Translations under genes and position numbers: made by a program | Assembly: GCA_019155185.1 (NCBI GenBank) | Contig: CM032807.1 | Location: 10,444,700-10,508,699, forward strand | Source: Beaufortia kweichowensis | Taxonomy: Eukaryota > Chordata > Actinopteri > Cypriniformes > Gastromyzontidae | Direction of reading: 5' to 3' | DNA: 64,000 nt | The notes under the pieces: generated by a model | What the model was told of the DNA's origin: nothing | The model's input: only the letters and a program-made list of their open reading frames with translations | The model's database searches: none | Shown: positions 16,444-27,750 of the stretch, in pieces | Position numbering within the stretch: position 1 is the first letter of the stretch | Layout: each line of letters opens with the position of its first letter

Positions 16444-16560
16444 TGGTAACACTTTACATTAAGATTTCTTTTGTTAAGCATCTATAAATAGCATTAATAA
16501 GTTATTTATAAATACATTATAAATCATTATTCATCTGTTATAACTGCATAAATAAAAATG
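16444..16560 (+). mobile_element. Fragment of 'GGTAACACTTTA'-type fish DNA repeat
   Basis: Starts TGGTAACACTTTACATTAAG and continues with 'ttataaatacattataaatc' motifs, as in a very common teleost interspersed repeat. No matching right end was located. The superfamily is not assigned. Confidence 0.45.
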
Positions 16561-16800
16561 ATGCAAAGTGTATGTGTCAGTTTAAAGATCAGGAACATCT
16601 CGTTCTGTACATGTACAAAATTAAATATTGTTTTAAATTTAAATTAAATATTGTTATAGAAAGAACACTGATTAGTATAAGGTACAATAGAACCATACAA
16701 CAAATTAAAGAGTTTTACCTGATTGCGACACGCCTCCAATAGACCATGTATGGTGACAACACTCCCCTCCCTTTATAGATTACGTGATTGTGATTGTGTG

Positions 16801-16911
16801 AGGAACTTCACAAACTCAGAAATAGAGATATTGGCAGATGAAGTTGAATACAACCAACAAATATTGTTTAGTTCACTCAGTGAAGGAAGAATTACAAACA
16901 ATAGAAAAAAG
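16801..16911 (+). pseudogene. Myb/SANT-like domain relic (PIF/Harbinger type)
   Basis: An open frame carries 37 residues beginning RNFTNSEIEILADEVE and continuing QQILFSSLSEGRITNNRKK. This matches, from memory, the start of the Myb/SANT-like DNA-binding domain (Pfam family Myb_DNA-bind_5) of the second protein of PIF/Harbinger transposons and of host proteins derived from it, where the pattern is RNFT..E...L...VE....ILF..LS.GITN..K. The expected next helix (a conserved Trp followed by the 'DAVNA' region) is missing, because the frame passes directly into a tRNA-type SINE at about 16912. The upstream residues show no clear homology. It is most likely a decayed transposon gene. A host MSANTD-like exon is less likely because no splice donor follows. 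Confidence 0.6.
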
Positions 16912-17143
16912 CTGCATGTGGGAGAAGGTCACCAATGTGGTTCGAAGGTCGCCGGTTCGATTTCTAGTTCCAGCAGAAAACGAATGAGGTGCAACTTACC
17001 CCCAGTTGCCCCCCAGGCGTTGCAGTGATAGATGCCCATTTCACTGTGTGTGTGTGTTCACTACTCACTGAATGGGTTCAAATGCAGAGGTCACATTTTG
17101 ATGTATGTGTCATTATACATTGACAAATAAGTCACTTTCCCAC
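16912..17143 (+). mobile_element. tRNA-derived SINE inserted into the Myb-like relic
   Basis: Contains a polymerase III B box, GGTTCGATTTC (16954-16964), close to the consensus GGTTCGANTCC. It is followed by 'cccccaggcgttgcagtgat', a GTGTGTGTGTTCACTACTCACT segment and 'aaatgcagaggtcacatttt', ending 'aagtcactttcc'. This body is typical of abundant fish tRNA SINEs. The A-box region is degenerate or truncated. The exact insertion site is uncertain. Confidence 0.65.
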
Positions 17144-18424
17144 AGGTGCCTTCTCCACTGCCTCTGAAGTCATTGACTGTCATGCTGTAATTCTGCCAGC
17201 ATTCAAATCCACACCTTCCGCAGGTAGAGCCGTGTAACTGCACATGAGCACAACATTTAAAACAGCAATATCAATCTGTTGAGTTCAATCACGTTTTAGG
17301 CAAAAAGTTCTGTGGCATAAATAAACTAATGAAAGTTATCCAACTTCATCAAAATTTATTTTATTTTTAGTTAGCTCAGCAGTTACATTTTACAATGCAC
17401 CCCTTTAACCCTCACAATACTAAAATATAAATAAGCACCTTTAATAAGCATTAATAAATTGTAAGTTAAAAGCAAAACCCAATAATTAGAAGAAAAAGTC
17501 CACATACTTTGGGTCTTCTACTGTATATCCCGCCATCCACCGTTTCCACTTTCACAACCCCATGCTTAGTATCACCAAAAAGGCTTAAACAACAACAGCA
17601 ACTAATTTTAAACAGTGATGGTGTTCAGAACAACTCAGGATTAAACAATATAAACTTCAGGGGAATGTTGAGTAAGGGAGGTGGTGCTGGATCCCTTTGG
17701 CAGAAGAACTTGTGGATCAATGCCATGTTAAAATGGAAAAAATGCAGTCAGTAAGGTGCCACTGTTTACAATGCTAAGCCCACAGAATGCAGAGAGCAGT
17801 GTGGGATGAGACTCAGCTCACGTGTGTGTTTGGCTCTTTCCAAAACTAGGCAGAGATGGAAGAACATTTGAGGAAAGATTGTTATGAAGGAGAGGAATAC
17901 TTGCTGTAAAAGTGGAAAGAAAACAGGGATTGATGGATTTGTATAATTTAAATGGGATTTGAAAAGAATGAAAGACTTTTGGAAGCTGGGTTTTATGTTT
18001 GTTTGTATAGTGCTCTTTATAGTGTTTCTTTAAAGGGACTGTATGCACTCTTGTCAGGTTTTCTTTATTCCTTTCTTCTATTGTTTTGGGCAGGTACCTG
18101 GATCAGTGGAAATTAGCACAGTACCAATTTGAATGTACAAAAGCCTTGCCAAATTTTTTTACCTGAACGAGTACATTCAAATTATGCTGTTTCTTACATT
18201 TTGAAAGATTTTGACTTTCTGTCGGTGTCTTGCTTTGGTATTTTAAAGTTTTGAAGGCCTCTCAGGCTCCTGTGTTGTGTTTTAGGATGTTTTTTACATA
18301 CAAAGAATATGTAAAGATAAACTTGACTGAAACAACAAATTAAAAGTGCTATTTGTTTTTCTTTTCACAAAAACATTTGTTTGCTGATATGCCTTTGCAG
18401 AGGAGATTTAAAAAGACGATATGA
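17144..18424. other. Gene-free stretch
   Basis: An 81-codon open frame at 17509-17754 includes four Gln codons in a row but no known domain, and no splice signals support it. No other feature was seen. Confidence 0.5.
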
Positions 18425-18520
18425 AAAATACTGTAGTATACTAGTATTAACTATAGTAAACTGTAGTAACATTCCTATATAAATTGTAGCATTTGAACCT
18501 TACTATAGTATTTAATGCAG
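18425..18520. repeat. Degenerate ACTATAGTA/ACTGTAGTA repeat
   Basis: Several near-palindromic units (actgtagtata, actatagtaaactgtagta, actatagta) resembling a common fish low-complexity repeat. Confidence 0.6.
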
Positions 18521-18534
18521 TTCACCAGCAAAAC

Positions 18535-18675
18535 TTAAAGGTGCAGTGTGTAAATTTTAGTGGATTCTAGCGAAGTTGCTAATTGCAACCAACGGCTCAG
18601 TCTACCGCTCAAAACTCACTTTGGAAGCACATAGGGAAGCTACGGTCATAGAACTACTATATAGAAATATGTTGT
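18535..18675 (+). mobile_element. 5' part of a TTAAAGGTGCAG-type fish element
   Basis: Begins TTAAAGGTGCAGTGTGTAA and continues 'gaagttgctaattgcaacca' and 'agggaagctacggtc', which I recognise as a widespread teleost repeat. The TTAAAGG start resembles Kolobok/T2 termini. No right terminal repeat was found, so the copy appears truncated. Confidence 0.55.
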
Positions 18676-19790
18676 CGTCTGAGGCAGCCAGTCAATCAAT
18701 GTGGATTTCATACAAAGGGAAATTAAGCAATTATACTTAAATTACTTAAAAGTAATTATTTAGTAAACCAATATGTTATTGAATTATTGTGAATTATTGT
18801 TACTTGTTCATAACAACATATATGTGACGAAAACGCGAAACGCATAACTTTATAACCTTTATTCCAAAACTTTGACTCCTTCTCAAAATCTTGTCTATGT
18901 CTCGGCCCAAGGATAGGACTATATTGACTGTCCAATGGTCAGGCTTCCAACGATTCAATCAATTTCTGGAGAACAAAATCTGGAATAATTTTTATTCCAG
19001 AAGCCATTTCACTTTGATATACATCAAAGTATGGAAGAAAACACCATCCCATATTCTTTTTCATGCTGATTTTAAAAACGATTGATGTTGCCTTCAATAA
19101 AAACATTTAGAACTAATTCAGTCTGACTGTTGTGTTATGCAGTATGCTTGGTCTTAACCGCAAGAACTGAAGAATCTAAATGAAAAGTGCAAAGACTTGG
19201 AATTGAAAAGTTGGTTACAAAGTTCAAATAAATCTCGTCAACAGAGTGGCACTGGTTCACATATGGAGACCAGGTCTGGGAAACCCACTGACCTCAGGAG
19301 AAAGACAGAGAAACACATAGTTTGAGAAGTTCATTGTGCTCCAATAGTTCCATTATTAAATCAATCGCCTTACTCAAGGATTTCAGCATCCTTATGCTGA
19401 CTGCACTGGAATATCAGTAAGTAACCCTATTGTCTTCAAAATCCATTGGACTGACACTGAACCCAGCAAGTGACTCTATAATGAGCCATAGCAATGTGTA
19501 AATGTGGAGAGAAAGAGTAGGGCTTCATTCTCCTTTTGCCAGCACTGTGAACCCTGAAGCCAAATAACCTGGCAAACAAACCAGAAACACTGAGAACCTT
19601 TTACTGCAACAATAAACTCCAGAGTGCTTTTTATATTGCTCTCCACTGTCATTCTAATACTTTTTCTGAGTCACATTTTGCCTGCACGTGCTTCAAATGC
19701 ACCATCGTGTAGTTTTTCTTTTCTTCCTCTTTTCATGTAAAGGCTTTTAAGTGCCCTTACATGAATGTGGAGCAGATGTGTTGGGGAGGG

Positions 19791-19792
<2 letters not shown>
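18676..19792. other. Gene-free stretch
   Basis: A 64-codon frame at 18891-19085 has no recognised domain. No other feature was supported. Confidence 0.5.

Positions 19793-19884
<92 letters not shown>
19793..19884. repeat. (AG)46 microsatellite
   Basis: Uninterrupted AG run of 92 bp, followed by a short GC-rich patch (gcttgcgggtcgcccagccc). Confidence 0.98.
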
Positions 19885-19885
<1 letters not shown>

Positions 19886-21506
19886 CTTGCGGGTCGCCCA
19901 GCCCTGGGGCGGTGGGGATCTGTAAGCAAAAACAGTGTCGTTGCTAGGATACAGTCAAAATATAAACAAAGCCACAACCCTGTGAGGCGAACAAGGGCTG
20001 TTTCAGTTGAAGCCTCGGTCAAGTTTGGAAAACAACATTGTAAGAGGTGATGGGAGGAGAATGAGGGAGGGAGAGGGACGTTCTGAGTGTGTGTGTGAAA
20101 AGGAACGTGTGTTTATGCAGAGGGATGTTCTCAGCCTGTGACTGCTTGCAGGTGTTTGCTGAAGAAATGCCTCTACAGCTGTGGTTTGTTTTCCAAGAGC
20201 GTTTTCCTAAATGCTAGATGCATCTTATGAGAAACCCAGCTGTCAATCACCAACATAACCATAGAAGTCAAATTGGCTATCGTGGTTTTTAAACAATGGA
20301 AAATCATGGCAACATCATGTTTTTAGTACTGTATGGTAATAATAAAAGTATTCTTTATAGTATCTTACAGTATCATGATTATAGTCATCAAACTGTACTG
20401 TGGTGTCTTATTTAAAAAGTACAAATATTCCAATAAACCATGATGATACCACACATTTTGAACGTTGATGGTATATCTTACTGTACAGTGTATTGAAATT
20501 ATATTCAAATAGTACCATGGTATGCCTTATAAAAATAACCATGGTATTACCTTATAAAATATGCCAGAATATTGCATATAAATAACCAACAGTAATGTGC
20601 TACAGCATTATGCTGGTACCATTACAGTATCATGACACTTAAACTCTATTTTAACTATTTTACAAGGTGGCTAATTTATGTGAATTCATATAATTTAGTA
20701 CAATCACATGCTGACTGTTAGGGGTGGGACCTTTTTATTGCTTTTATAATAATCATATGTTTTTGTATGATTCACTTTGTATGAATTTATATAAATGTAT
20801 TCTTAGCCAGATTGTAAAAAAATTAATTTCACAATTCCTGTGAAATCAGGCTGGGCACTCACATTGTGATATTATCTTCTACATACATTGTATTTAAAAA
20901 CACACACATGGATAAAGACCAACACACACACTCCAAATTATCTTAATATAGGTTTTACTCTAGATGTCATGAACTCAGTCTGAGAATAATCAGTCATATA
21001 TGTGAATCACACTAAACAGCCGACTTTACTCCATTCCCAGATCCCAATGTGTGTGCGGGGTGTGTTTGAGAATGAAGTCTAAAGATTTATGTGGGATTTT
21101 CTTTGATTTGAGAGTGTGTGTGCCTGTCAGGCCTCTGCTCTTGTGGTTTGACTTTACACAACATGTCAGACCTGAACAGTATCATTATAGAAATTATATA
21201 TAAAATATCATTAGCCTGAAGTCTATGTAATATAGTAAAACAAACGTGTGTGTGCGTGAATTGTGGGGCTTTCCCTTCCATTGCCTTTCATAGGCCTAAT
21301 GACTGACTCAGTTACAACAACTTCCAACAACCTTTTTATTTTCTACAACCTTTTCTTCTTCACCAAACTCATAGTGTTTTATCACATACAGAGTATTACA
21401 CATACTGTTTTGGTAAGTGTATGTGTGTAATGTGTGGTCCTGATAAACCCTACAGTGTGGGGACCAAATGGATTCATTGCTTAATCTAACTTTCACAGAA
21501 ACCTGC

Positions 21507-21512
<6 letters not shown>
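19885..21512. other. Gene-free stretch with ACCATGG-rich repeat
   Basis: Between about 20280 and 20640 there are many copies of CCATGG/ACCATGGTA and TACAGTATCATG, a degenerate repeat cluster of a type common in cyprinids. 21414-21460 carries 'ggtcctgataaaccctacag' then GTGTGGGGACC, a fragment of the repeat seen in full near 53.0 kb. No gene was supported. Confidence 0.55.

Positions 21513-21552
<40 letters not shown>
21513..21552. repeat. (GA)20 microsatellite
   Basis: Uninterrupted GA run of 40 bp. Confidence 0.97.
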
Positions 21553-21556
<4 letters not shown>

Positions 21557-23230
21557 CATTTCTTTTTGCTTCACAGATAACACTGAATCAATTTTCTCAA
21601 AGTGGGTGTTTTGTTAAAGACCATCTCTAAAGTTCCTGCTCTCCCACTCTCTCTACTCTTTAATTCAAAGAGTTTCTGCGAGGCACTGTTAGCATAGCTG
21701 TTTGTTCAGTGTGTGTCTAGGACAAGAGAAGATGTGGAGGTTTATTTAAGATAGTGGTTCCAGAATCCAGTGATAAGAGCAGAATATATGACTTGAATGT
21801 TTGCGTGTTTGCCTGCTCATGTGTTCAGGTCATGGAGAAAGAGATTATTTTGTCTAACTGTGATTTTGACCCAGTGAGAAAGTACCAGATGCCATTAAAC
21901 AAAGGTGATCCTGTGTGTGTGTTTTAGATTGGGGTATGTATTTGTTGGTTTTATAGTTGAACTGCAACTCTTAGTACCTCAGTGACACCAGTTTTATTTT
22001 AGATGGATGATTATGGATTGTATTACTTAACTGCATATCATAAATTATAAGTGTTTAACTATTTTTGAAAAAAAGTGAAAAATGCTCATGCAAAACTTGT
22101 TGCCTTGATGGTATTGTAGGCTGTGGACTGTCCGTTGAACACACATATTTTGTAGCCTGTGTCATAATTTGGTTACATTTAATTAGTGATTATATTTGTA
22201 TTACAGCATACGTTTCTTGTTTTAAGTTGTTAAAGCTTTGAGTCTTTCTTTTATTTTTCAGTTTAAATTAGATGTTGAATCTCTGATTTTAGATATCTTC
22301 ATTTCAGGGGAAGTCACACAATGGCCTCTGCCTGGAAATAAACATGACCTCCGTCTGCAGCCTACTGAAACTAACCAGGTTTGTTTAGAGTCTGGCTCTG
22401 AGTTAAGGCTTTGAAACTGATCCTACACACACACACATACAGTCATCAGTCTTCCATGAAGTTGCTTTGTAAAATTCCAGGGTAGTTAATAAATAATCTA
22501 TTTAGACTGTATCTCAAAACCTTTAAGGAATAGAAAGGGAATTCCCCTGAAGCTGATGTTCACCACAACTGTTAAGGTGATTTAGTCAGCACATAAACTC
22601 TTAGGACAAATAAATGGTTTATATCTAAATGCTCTTTTTTACCACATTGCGTAGTGGGTTGCATTGCCCTCGGTTTCTACACACCATCACAAATTATATG
22701 CAAAAACTAGTTTTATGGACCGGTATGTAGATTTACGGATGTAAATATGTGACTTCAGCAATGTCACAGAGTCGGTGTGGCCATGAACACTCTGTAGTTT
22801 TTACCCCGGAGTCAATAGGGTACAATCACATGTTATTCAGTAATTTTTTTACTTTGTATTACTAATTATTAATTGTATTACTTCTACACTTCATGCAGTG
22901 TGGGTTTTGAAAATTGGCATAGCATCTTGATATACAAGTGATGGATGTTGTCTTCGTTTTTGAACAGCATTCTCATTAAGAGTGTGGCTATGATGCATTA
23001 AAATGCTGTCTTGGAAGCAGGTCACTAGGTTTTGGAGTTTGTCTATTAAATATGAAATTGTTACTGCAGTGGAACCATAGTCTAGCAATTAGCACATCTG
23101 CTCAGATACATTGTTGCTTATTTTGGAGATGTGTTTAAATAGTGTCATGTCCGGTTCTGCTTTCTTATCCAAATCGTTTCCTGACCTCTACTTCTCATCC
23201 TTCCTGTCCCCACTCTTGCTAACAAAAAAG
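21553..23230. other. Gene-free stretch
   Basis: No supported gene or bounded mobile element. Confidence 0.5.
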
Positions 23231-23298
23231 CAAAAGACTCAAGCAAAAAAGTAAAGAAGGATAAACTTGAAAAAGCAACACAAAAAAATATTAAAAAG
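23231..23298 (+). other. Possible lysine-rich micro-exon (weak)
   Basis: A 68-base A-rich segment is preceded by a long pyrimidine tract and CTAAC branch-point-like sequence ending in AG (23229-23230). It is followed by AAAAAG then GTATGC, a good donor (GT at 23299). Only one frame is open, reading KDSSKKVKKDKLEKATQKN. Such Lys/Glu-rich short exons occur in genes such as triadin or junctin, but the start and end phases differ (1 and 0), no second exon was found, and an A-rich chance match is likely. Confidence 0.15.
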
Positions 23299-23984
23299 GT
23301 ATGCTATTGGTGTGCTCAAAATATATGTTTCTTAGGGCTTTGCACAGATTTCAGAAAGGCGCCCATTTAAATCCCTTACTGCATGATATAATGTATACTG
23401 TAGCTTGAATGTACGGTAAGTCACTTTGAATGAAAGTGTCGACCAAATGAATGAATATATTTGTATATAAAATCTTTTAGCTTTGCTTTTTTCTAGAGTT
23501 GCTTCCTATAAACGTCTGCTGTCTATGGGGTGCCTATATCTGTTATGCCTTTTAAGGCTTACTAGGTTTGAAAAAGATACATGAGAATACTTGAAATAAG
23601 AGATTGAAATAACATCACGAACATTGAGGTCTGACCCTACAATGCTAGAAGCCTAATATTTACTTTAGGGGCAAGATAGGCACACATACATATTCACACA
23701 TGTATACACATTAAAACGGCATGGAAAGGTAATTTTAAACTCAGTGACCCCTATTACTCAGAATCAATAATATGTCACATCCACTGTACACACACACAAA
23801 CACATTCTGTAGTTCTCCAGGTTACTGGTGTAGCTTCAACCTGTTGAGTCTTGTCATCATTGTCAGGTATGAAAATAGCTACATTTCCGGAAAACTGACA
23901 CAGCTCACACAGCTCATCAGGGAAGAAAAGAGCGAATGTGTTTCTTAGCTGAGTGTATGTTTATGTCTGCTTGGGCTTGTGACA
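23299..23984. other. Gene-free stretch with SINE tail fragment
   Basis: 23399-23455 reads 'cttgaatgtacggtaagtca' then 'ccaaatgaatg', the 3' end of the SINE family present at 6.1 kb. Nothing else was recognised. Confidence 0.5.
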
Positions 23985-24717
23985 TGTTTAACTATGGAAT
24001 AAAATTACTGTCAAAAATAATCGTACGTAATTCAAAGAATTTGTGTGTCATTTAAAACTATTGAATGCAATTCTGTTTTTTGTGAGAGTTGGATTTCAAA
24101 ATCTATGGCCATGACAGTTTACAAATACATTTTTGTTTGTTTGTTGGAGACAACTCCAAAATCTACGACTATGACATTTTACAGATGTTTTACAAAGTGC
24201 AAATTATGAGCACGAAGTGCTGTGTGCAAAGCGAATTTTACAACATTCTGTCAAATTCGTCATCATGGTCACAGACATTACTATCTGAGGAAAGATGAAT
24301 CGATTGAAGTGCGTCATTAACAGTCCCTGTAAGTAAAATTATGACATTATTATTATGACATTATTATGACATTATTATTACTTTTAACAAAATCCTCTCT
24401 GTTAATAGTCCGTATTTTAAGTAATTACCCGAGACAATGAGTGAGGCGCTAGTGGTTTAAAGTGGTCGTGGGGCGCATGCGCACTTCGTGGAATCGATTG
24501 ATCTTCCCTCAGATAGTAATGCCTGTGACCATGATGATGTATTTTTGACACTCGCTTTGCACACACAGCGCTTCGTGATCATAATTCGAAAGATCGTAAG
24601 ATTTTGGAATCCAACTCTCACAAAAAACAGAATTACATTGAATAGTTTTAAATTACACACAAATGCGTTGAATTACATATGATTATTTTTGACATATTTT
24701 CCATATTTTATTTAAAC
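23985..24717. mobile_element. Fold-back element with long inverted arms
   Basis: The left arm (about 23985-24312) and the right arm (about 24475-24717) are reverse complements with scattered mismatches and small gaps. Shared blocks include TGTCAAAAATAATC (from 24009; complement ending 24694), 'ctgttttttgtgagagttgg', 'catcatggtcacag' and 'attactatctgagg'. The centre holds AT-rich ATTATGACATT tandem repeats and then a short GC-rich patch with GCGCATGCGC. No transposase frame is present, and similar small frames on the two arms arise from the symmetry. The exact ends and any target duplication are unclear. Confidence 0.8.
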
Positions 24718-27556
24718 AGGATTTTTTCTGTTAATCTTTCTGTTTCTTTTTGTTACCTAAAAGTGGTTCACCATCATGTCATTGTTTGCTTATCCTTATA
24801 CCTTTCTTAACCCTGTATAGCCTTCTTTCTTCTGTGGTTCTATACAATAAAAGTAAAAGGGGAGGCACCTCAACAAAATTTCTTGTGTTGTTGCAAAGGT
24901 TGAAATACTTTCATATTTCAGTTTTTTCTTTTAAATAAATGTACAGACACTTCTAAAGTTCTGTTATAAGTACTTAGTGTAGATTAATGAGAAACGATTG
25001 AAACGATATTAGTATCAGGCTGCAACATAGCGAAATTGAAAAAAGTAAGGGGGGTCTGGAGCCAGGTTTACACAACAATAATGTAGTGAAAAACTTTTCG
25101 TACACAAAAGGTTTTATGTACACAACAATGCTGTTAAAACGATTAGAAAACACTATATTATGCATGCCAGACCAGTGGTTGGCGATGTCATTTTGAAAAG
25201 AAACACTACGACTCCAGGTTTAACTGAAAAGCATTTTTTAGTACTCTTTGATGGCCTATAGATGTGTTCAGAATTTGTTGTATGTAAAAACCATTTCTCT
25301 GTTGGTCATCGAGGTATGTTTGCCTTCTGCTTGAGATATGTTTATGTTAAGCAGTGCAAACACACAGTCCTGTAAACCACCATTGTTGTTTTGAGTATAC
25401 TTGTGTGTGCTTGTGTATTTTTTCAACTTGCATTTTGGAACCCGTTTTCAATCTTTTCAAAACGCCATTGTCGGGTAAATGATGTTGTCATGTAAGCAGC
25501 TGATTTTTTTCTGAATGCACTGTACAGTAGCACAAAATGTTATTTATAGCAACATGTCCAAACTGCTTACTTTCATAAAATTCAAAGACTGTATCAAATA
25601 GTCATTGTTAACTTATATTTCATCTATTCTTCACACAAAGCAGTTGTAAAGCTTTAAAAGACTAGGCATATTGTACTCAATTTAACTTAATGCTTAACTT
25701 AAAGCTTGTATGCGTCCAAAAATAATATCTTACGTATATAAACGAAAAAGAGAGAAATATTTGAATTTGAAAAATTTGAATAATAGCCCTATAAAGGAGA
25801 CCTATGTCTGGATAATGTCTGTTTTATTTGCATACTGCAAAATGCATAATTTCCAGAGCTATGGACCGTCTGAGTCTAAGGTAAAGGGGAGGGGCAATTC
25901 TCTCTTCCTTCAAACATGTTGTATATACATTGCTTTGACACTTGCCAATGGTCTTTTACAAGAGAAAAGTTCCACTTGCTTTCTGAAATGTTCTATTTAT
26001 CATGCGAGTGAGACATGAAGAAAAACAGGTTAGTGCACTAAATATGTAAATGTGTTTCTGAGCACTGAATGTGTTTTTATATGAGTCTCAAAACACTAAA
26101 CACATAAACAGTTTTGGGCGCTAAATAAGACAGACTCAACTCTACATGTTATGTAGGCTAAACCAGTTTTTTCTTGCTGTCTACTTATAGATTCATTTGT
26201 AGGCATATTTTGACATTTTTCAGGCATGCGTATTACATTATTAGACACTCAACCATATACCCTGTGCGAACACGAAACAGACATATAAAAGCAAAACATA
26301 CAAAACCTGAATCATTATTACATTATAGAGGACCCACTGCTTTATACATTTGTATGGTAAGTAAATATATTTAAAACTGATTGATTGATGCATGTTACAT
26401 ACTGGATCTGTAACCATATATGCCCTCTGCTTACTGTCAACGTGTGGCATGTAATTCATGCCATTTAATATAAACATACGTGCAACTCACTCAGGCCATA
26501 ATTCACAATTCACCGTACCTCCCTTTTTTTCTCACTCAGTCACTGTCAAAACCATAAAGCAGTTACATAAAGATACACGGTCATTGAGAGGTGTTTTGAT
26601 GAGAACAGAACCCCATATCTTCTGTTTTCCGTCATGTTTCTGCCAGGCAGTGTGCCAAGTGAAAGAATAGCTACGTGTTGACACTTGAGGTATTTGCATA
26701 AATGACTGCGTTTTTTAGTTTTTCCTAATGCATGCACTAGCAAGCATGTTTGGATGTCAGTATTTATGATTTGATGCTTTACAGATTCAGAGTACTGTAT
26801 GTCTAGACCTAGGTTGAATAGCCAGATATTAGATCGGATTTAGAAGCACATTTGAAACAGGGTCAAAGGAGTGTAAGTAAAACTTTATACAGAAATGTGG
26901 GAAAGGTGAAAGGTCAGGGAGCAGACAGTCAGTAGAGGAAGTGAGGTACCATGTTGTGACCCCTCAAAGATTGTGCCACAAGAGACAACATAAGGACAAG
27001 GACAAGAGACAAGATAAGGTGAGTGTTTGTTTCTAAAAGACTTCAAACAGGACTACGTTGGGGCAGTCTGGTAAGACTAAATTAGATAGATTGAAACAAT
27101 GACTGTGAGATAAAGGTAATAAGAAGAGAGAGATGTTTATGTGTGTTAGATTGAAATGTACGGGGGTTTTTTTTGCTGTGCCTTTAATAAAACTTTTGCA
27201 TATGGAACTTTTAGAATAGAACAATTTTTGCTTTCCCAAAAAAACATTTATTTCATACCTTTTTTATTTTCGACCTTTAGTGAAACAGAAAGTTTATTAA
27301 GATGTGAAATGTTCTTTATGGATCCATACAACCAAAATGTCTGTGGCATTGTTTAGCACCCTTATTTTTTAGATTGTATCATGTGCTTTGTGCAGTCAGA
27401 AAAACCTTCCTCACTGTGTGATTTGTTTAAACTAGTGATAAATGAGTGGTGTTCCTTTCATAGCCATGCATGTGTGACAGGTGTGTTTACAATAAGCAAC
27501 CTCAGCAAATTCTCACTTTCTCTTTATCCATCTAAAGGTAAGCAGCAGGGATTTGA
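24718..27556. other. Gene-free stretch
   Basis: 25425-25497 resembles the right part of the element at 6.5-7.0 kb ('aaaacgccattgtc', 'gtcatgtaagc'). 26990-27020 has a short GACAAG-type tandem run. No gene was supported. Confidence 0.5.
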
Positions 27557-27750
27557 ATTCCTGGCATATGGGTAATGGAGCACCCTGATGACTCATGGCA
27601 GATTGATCATGCCACCTTAAAGCAGATCCAGGATCAGTTATAAGCCCCTTCCATCAGATACTGCAGGTTGATGACTTCAGCGCATAAGTTGCATTAGTGT
27701 GGCTCTGATGAGTCACAGCATGATGATGTCACCTGATCACAACCCTGCAG
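27557..27750 (+). repeat. Copy A of an inverted, unidentified repeat pair
   Basis: Matches the reverse complement of about 33594-33752. Strongly shared blocks are CCTGATGACTCA, TTGATCA(T/C)GCCACCTTAA, GCAGATCCA and GA(T/G)GAGTCACA-like sequence, ending with CTGATCA and CTGCA. Copy A carries roughly 35 extra bases in its middle. I do not recognise the family and no open frame is conserved. AP-1/MAF-like TGACTCA/TGAGTCA sites are retained in both copies. Confidence 0.75.
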
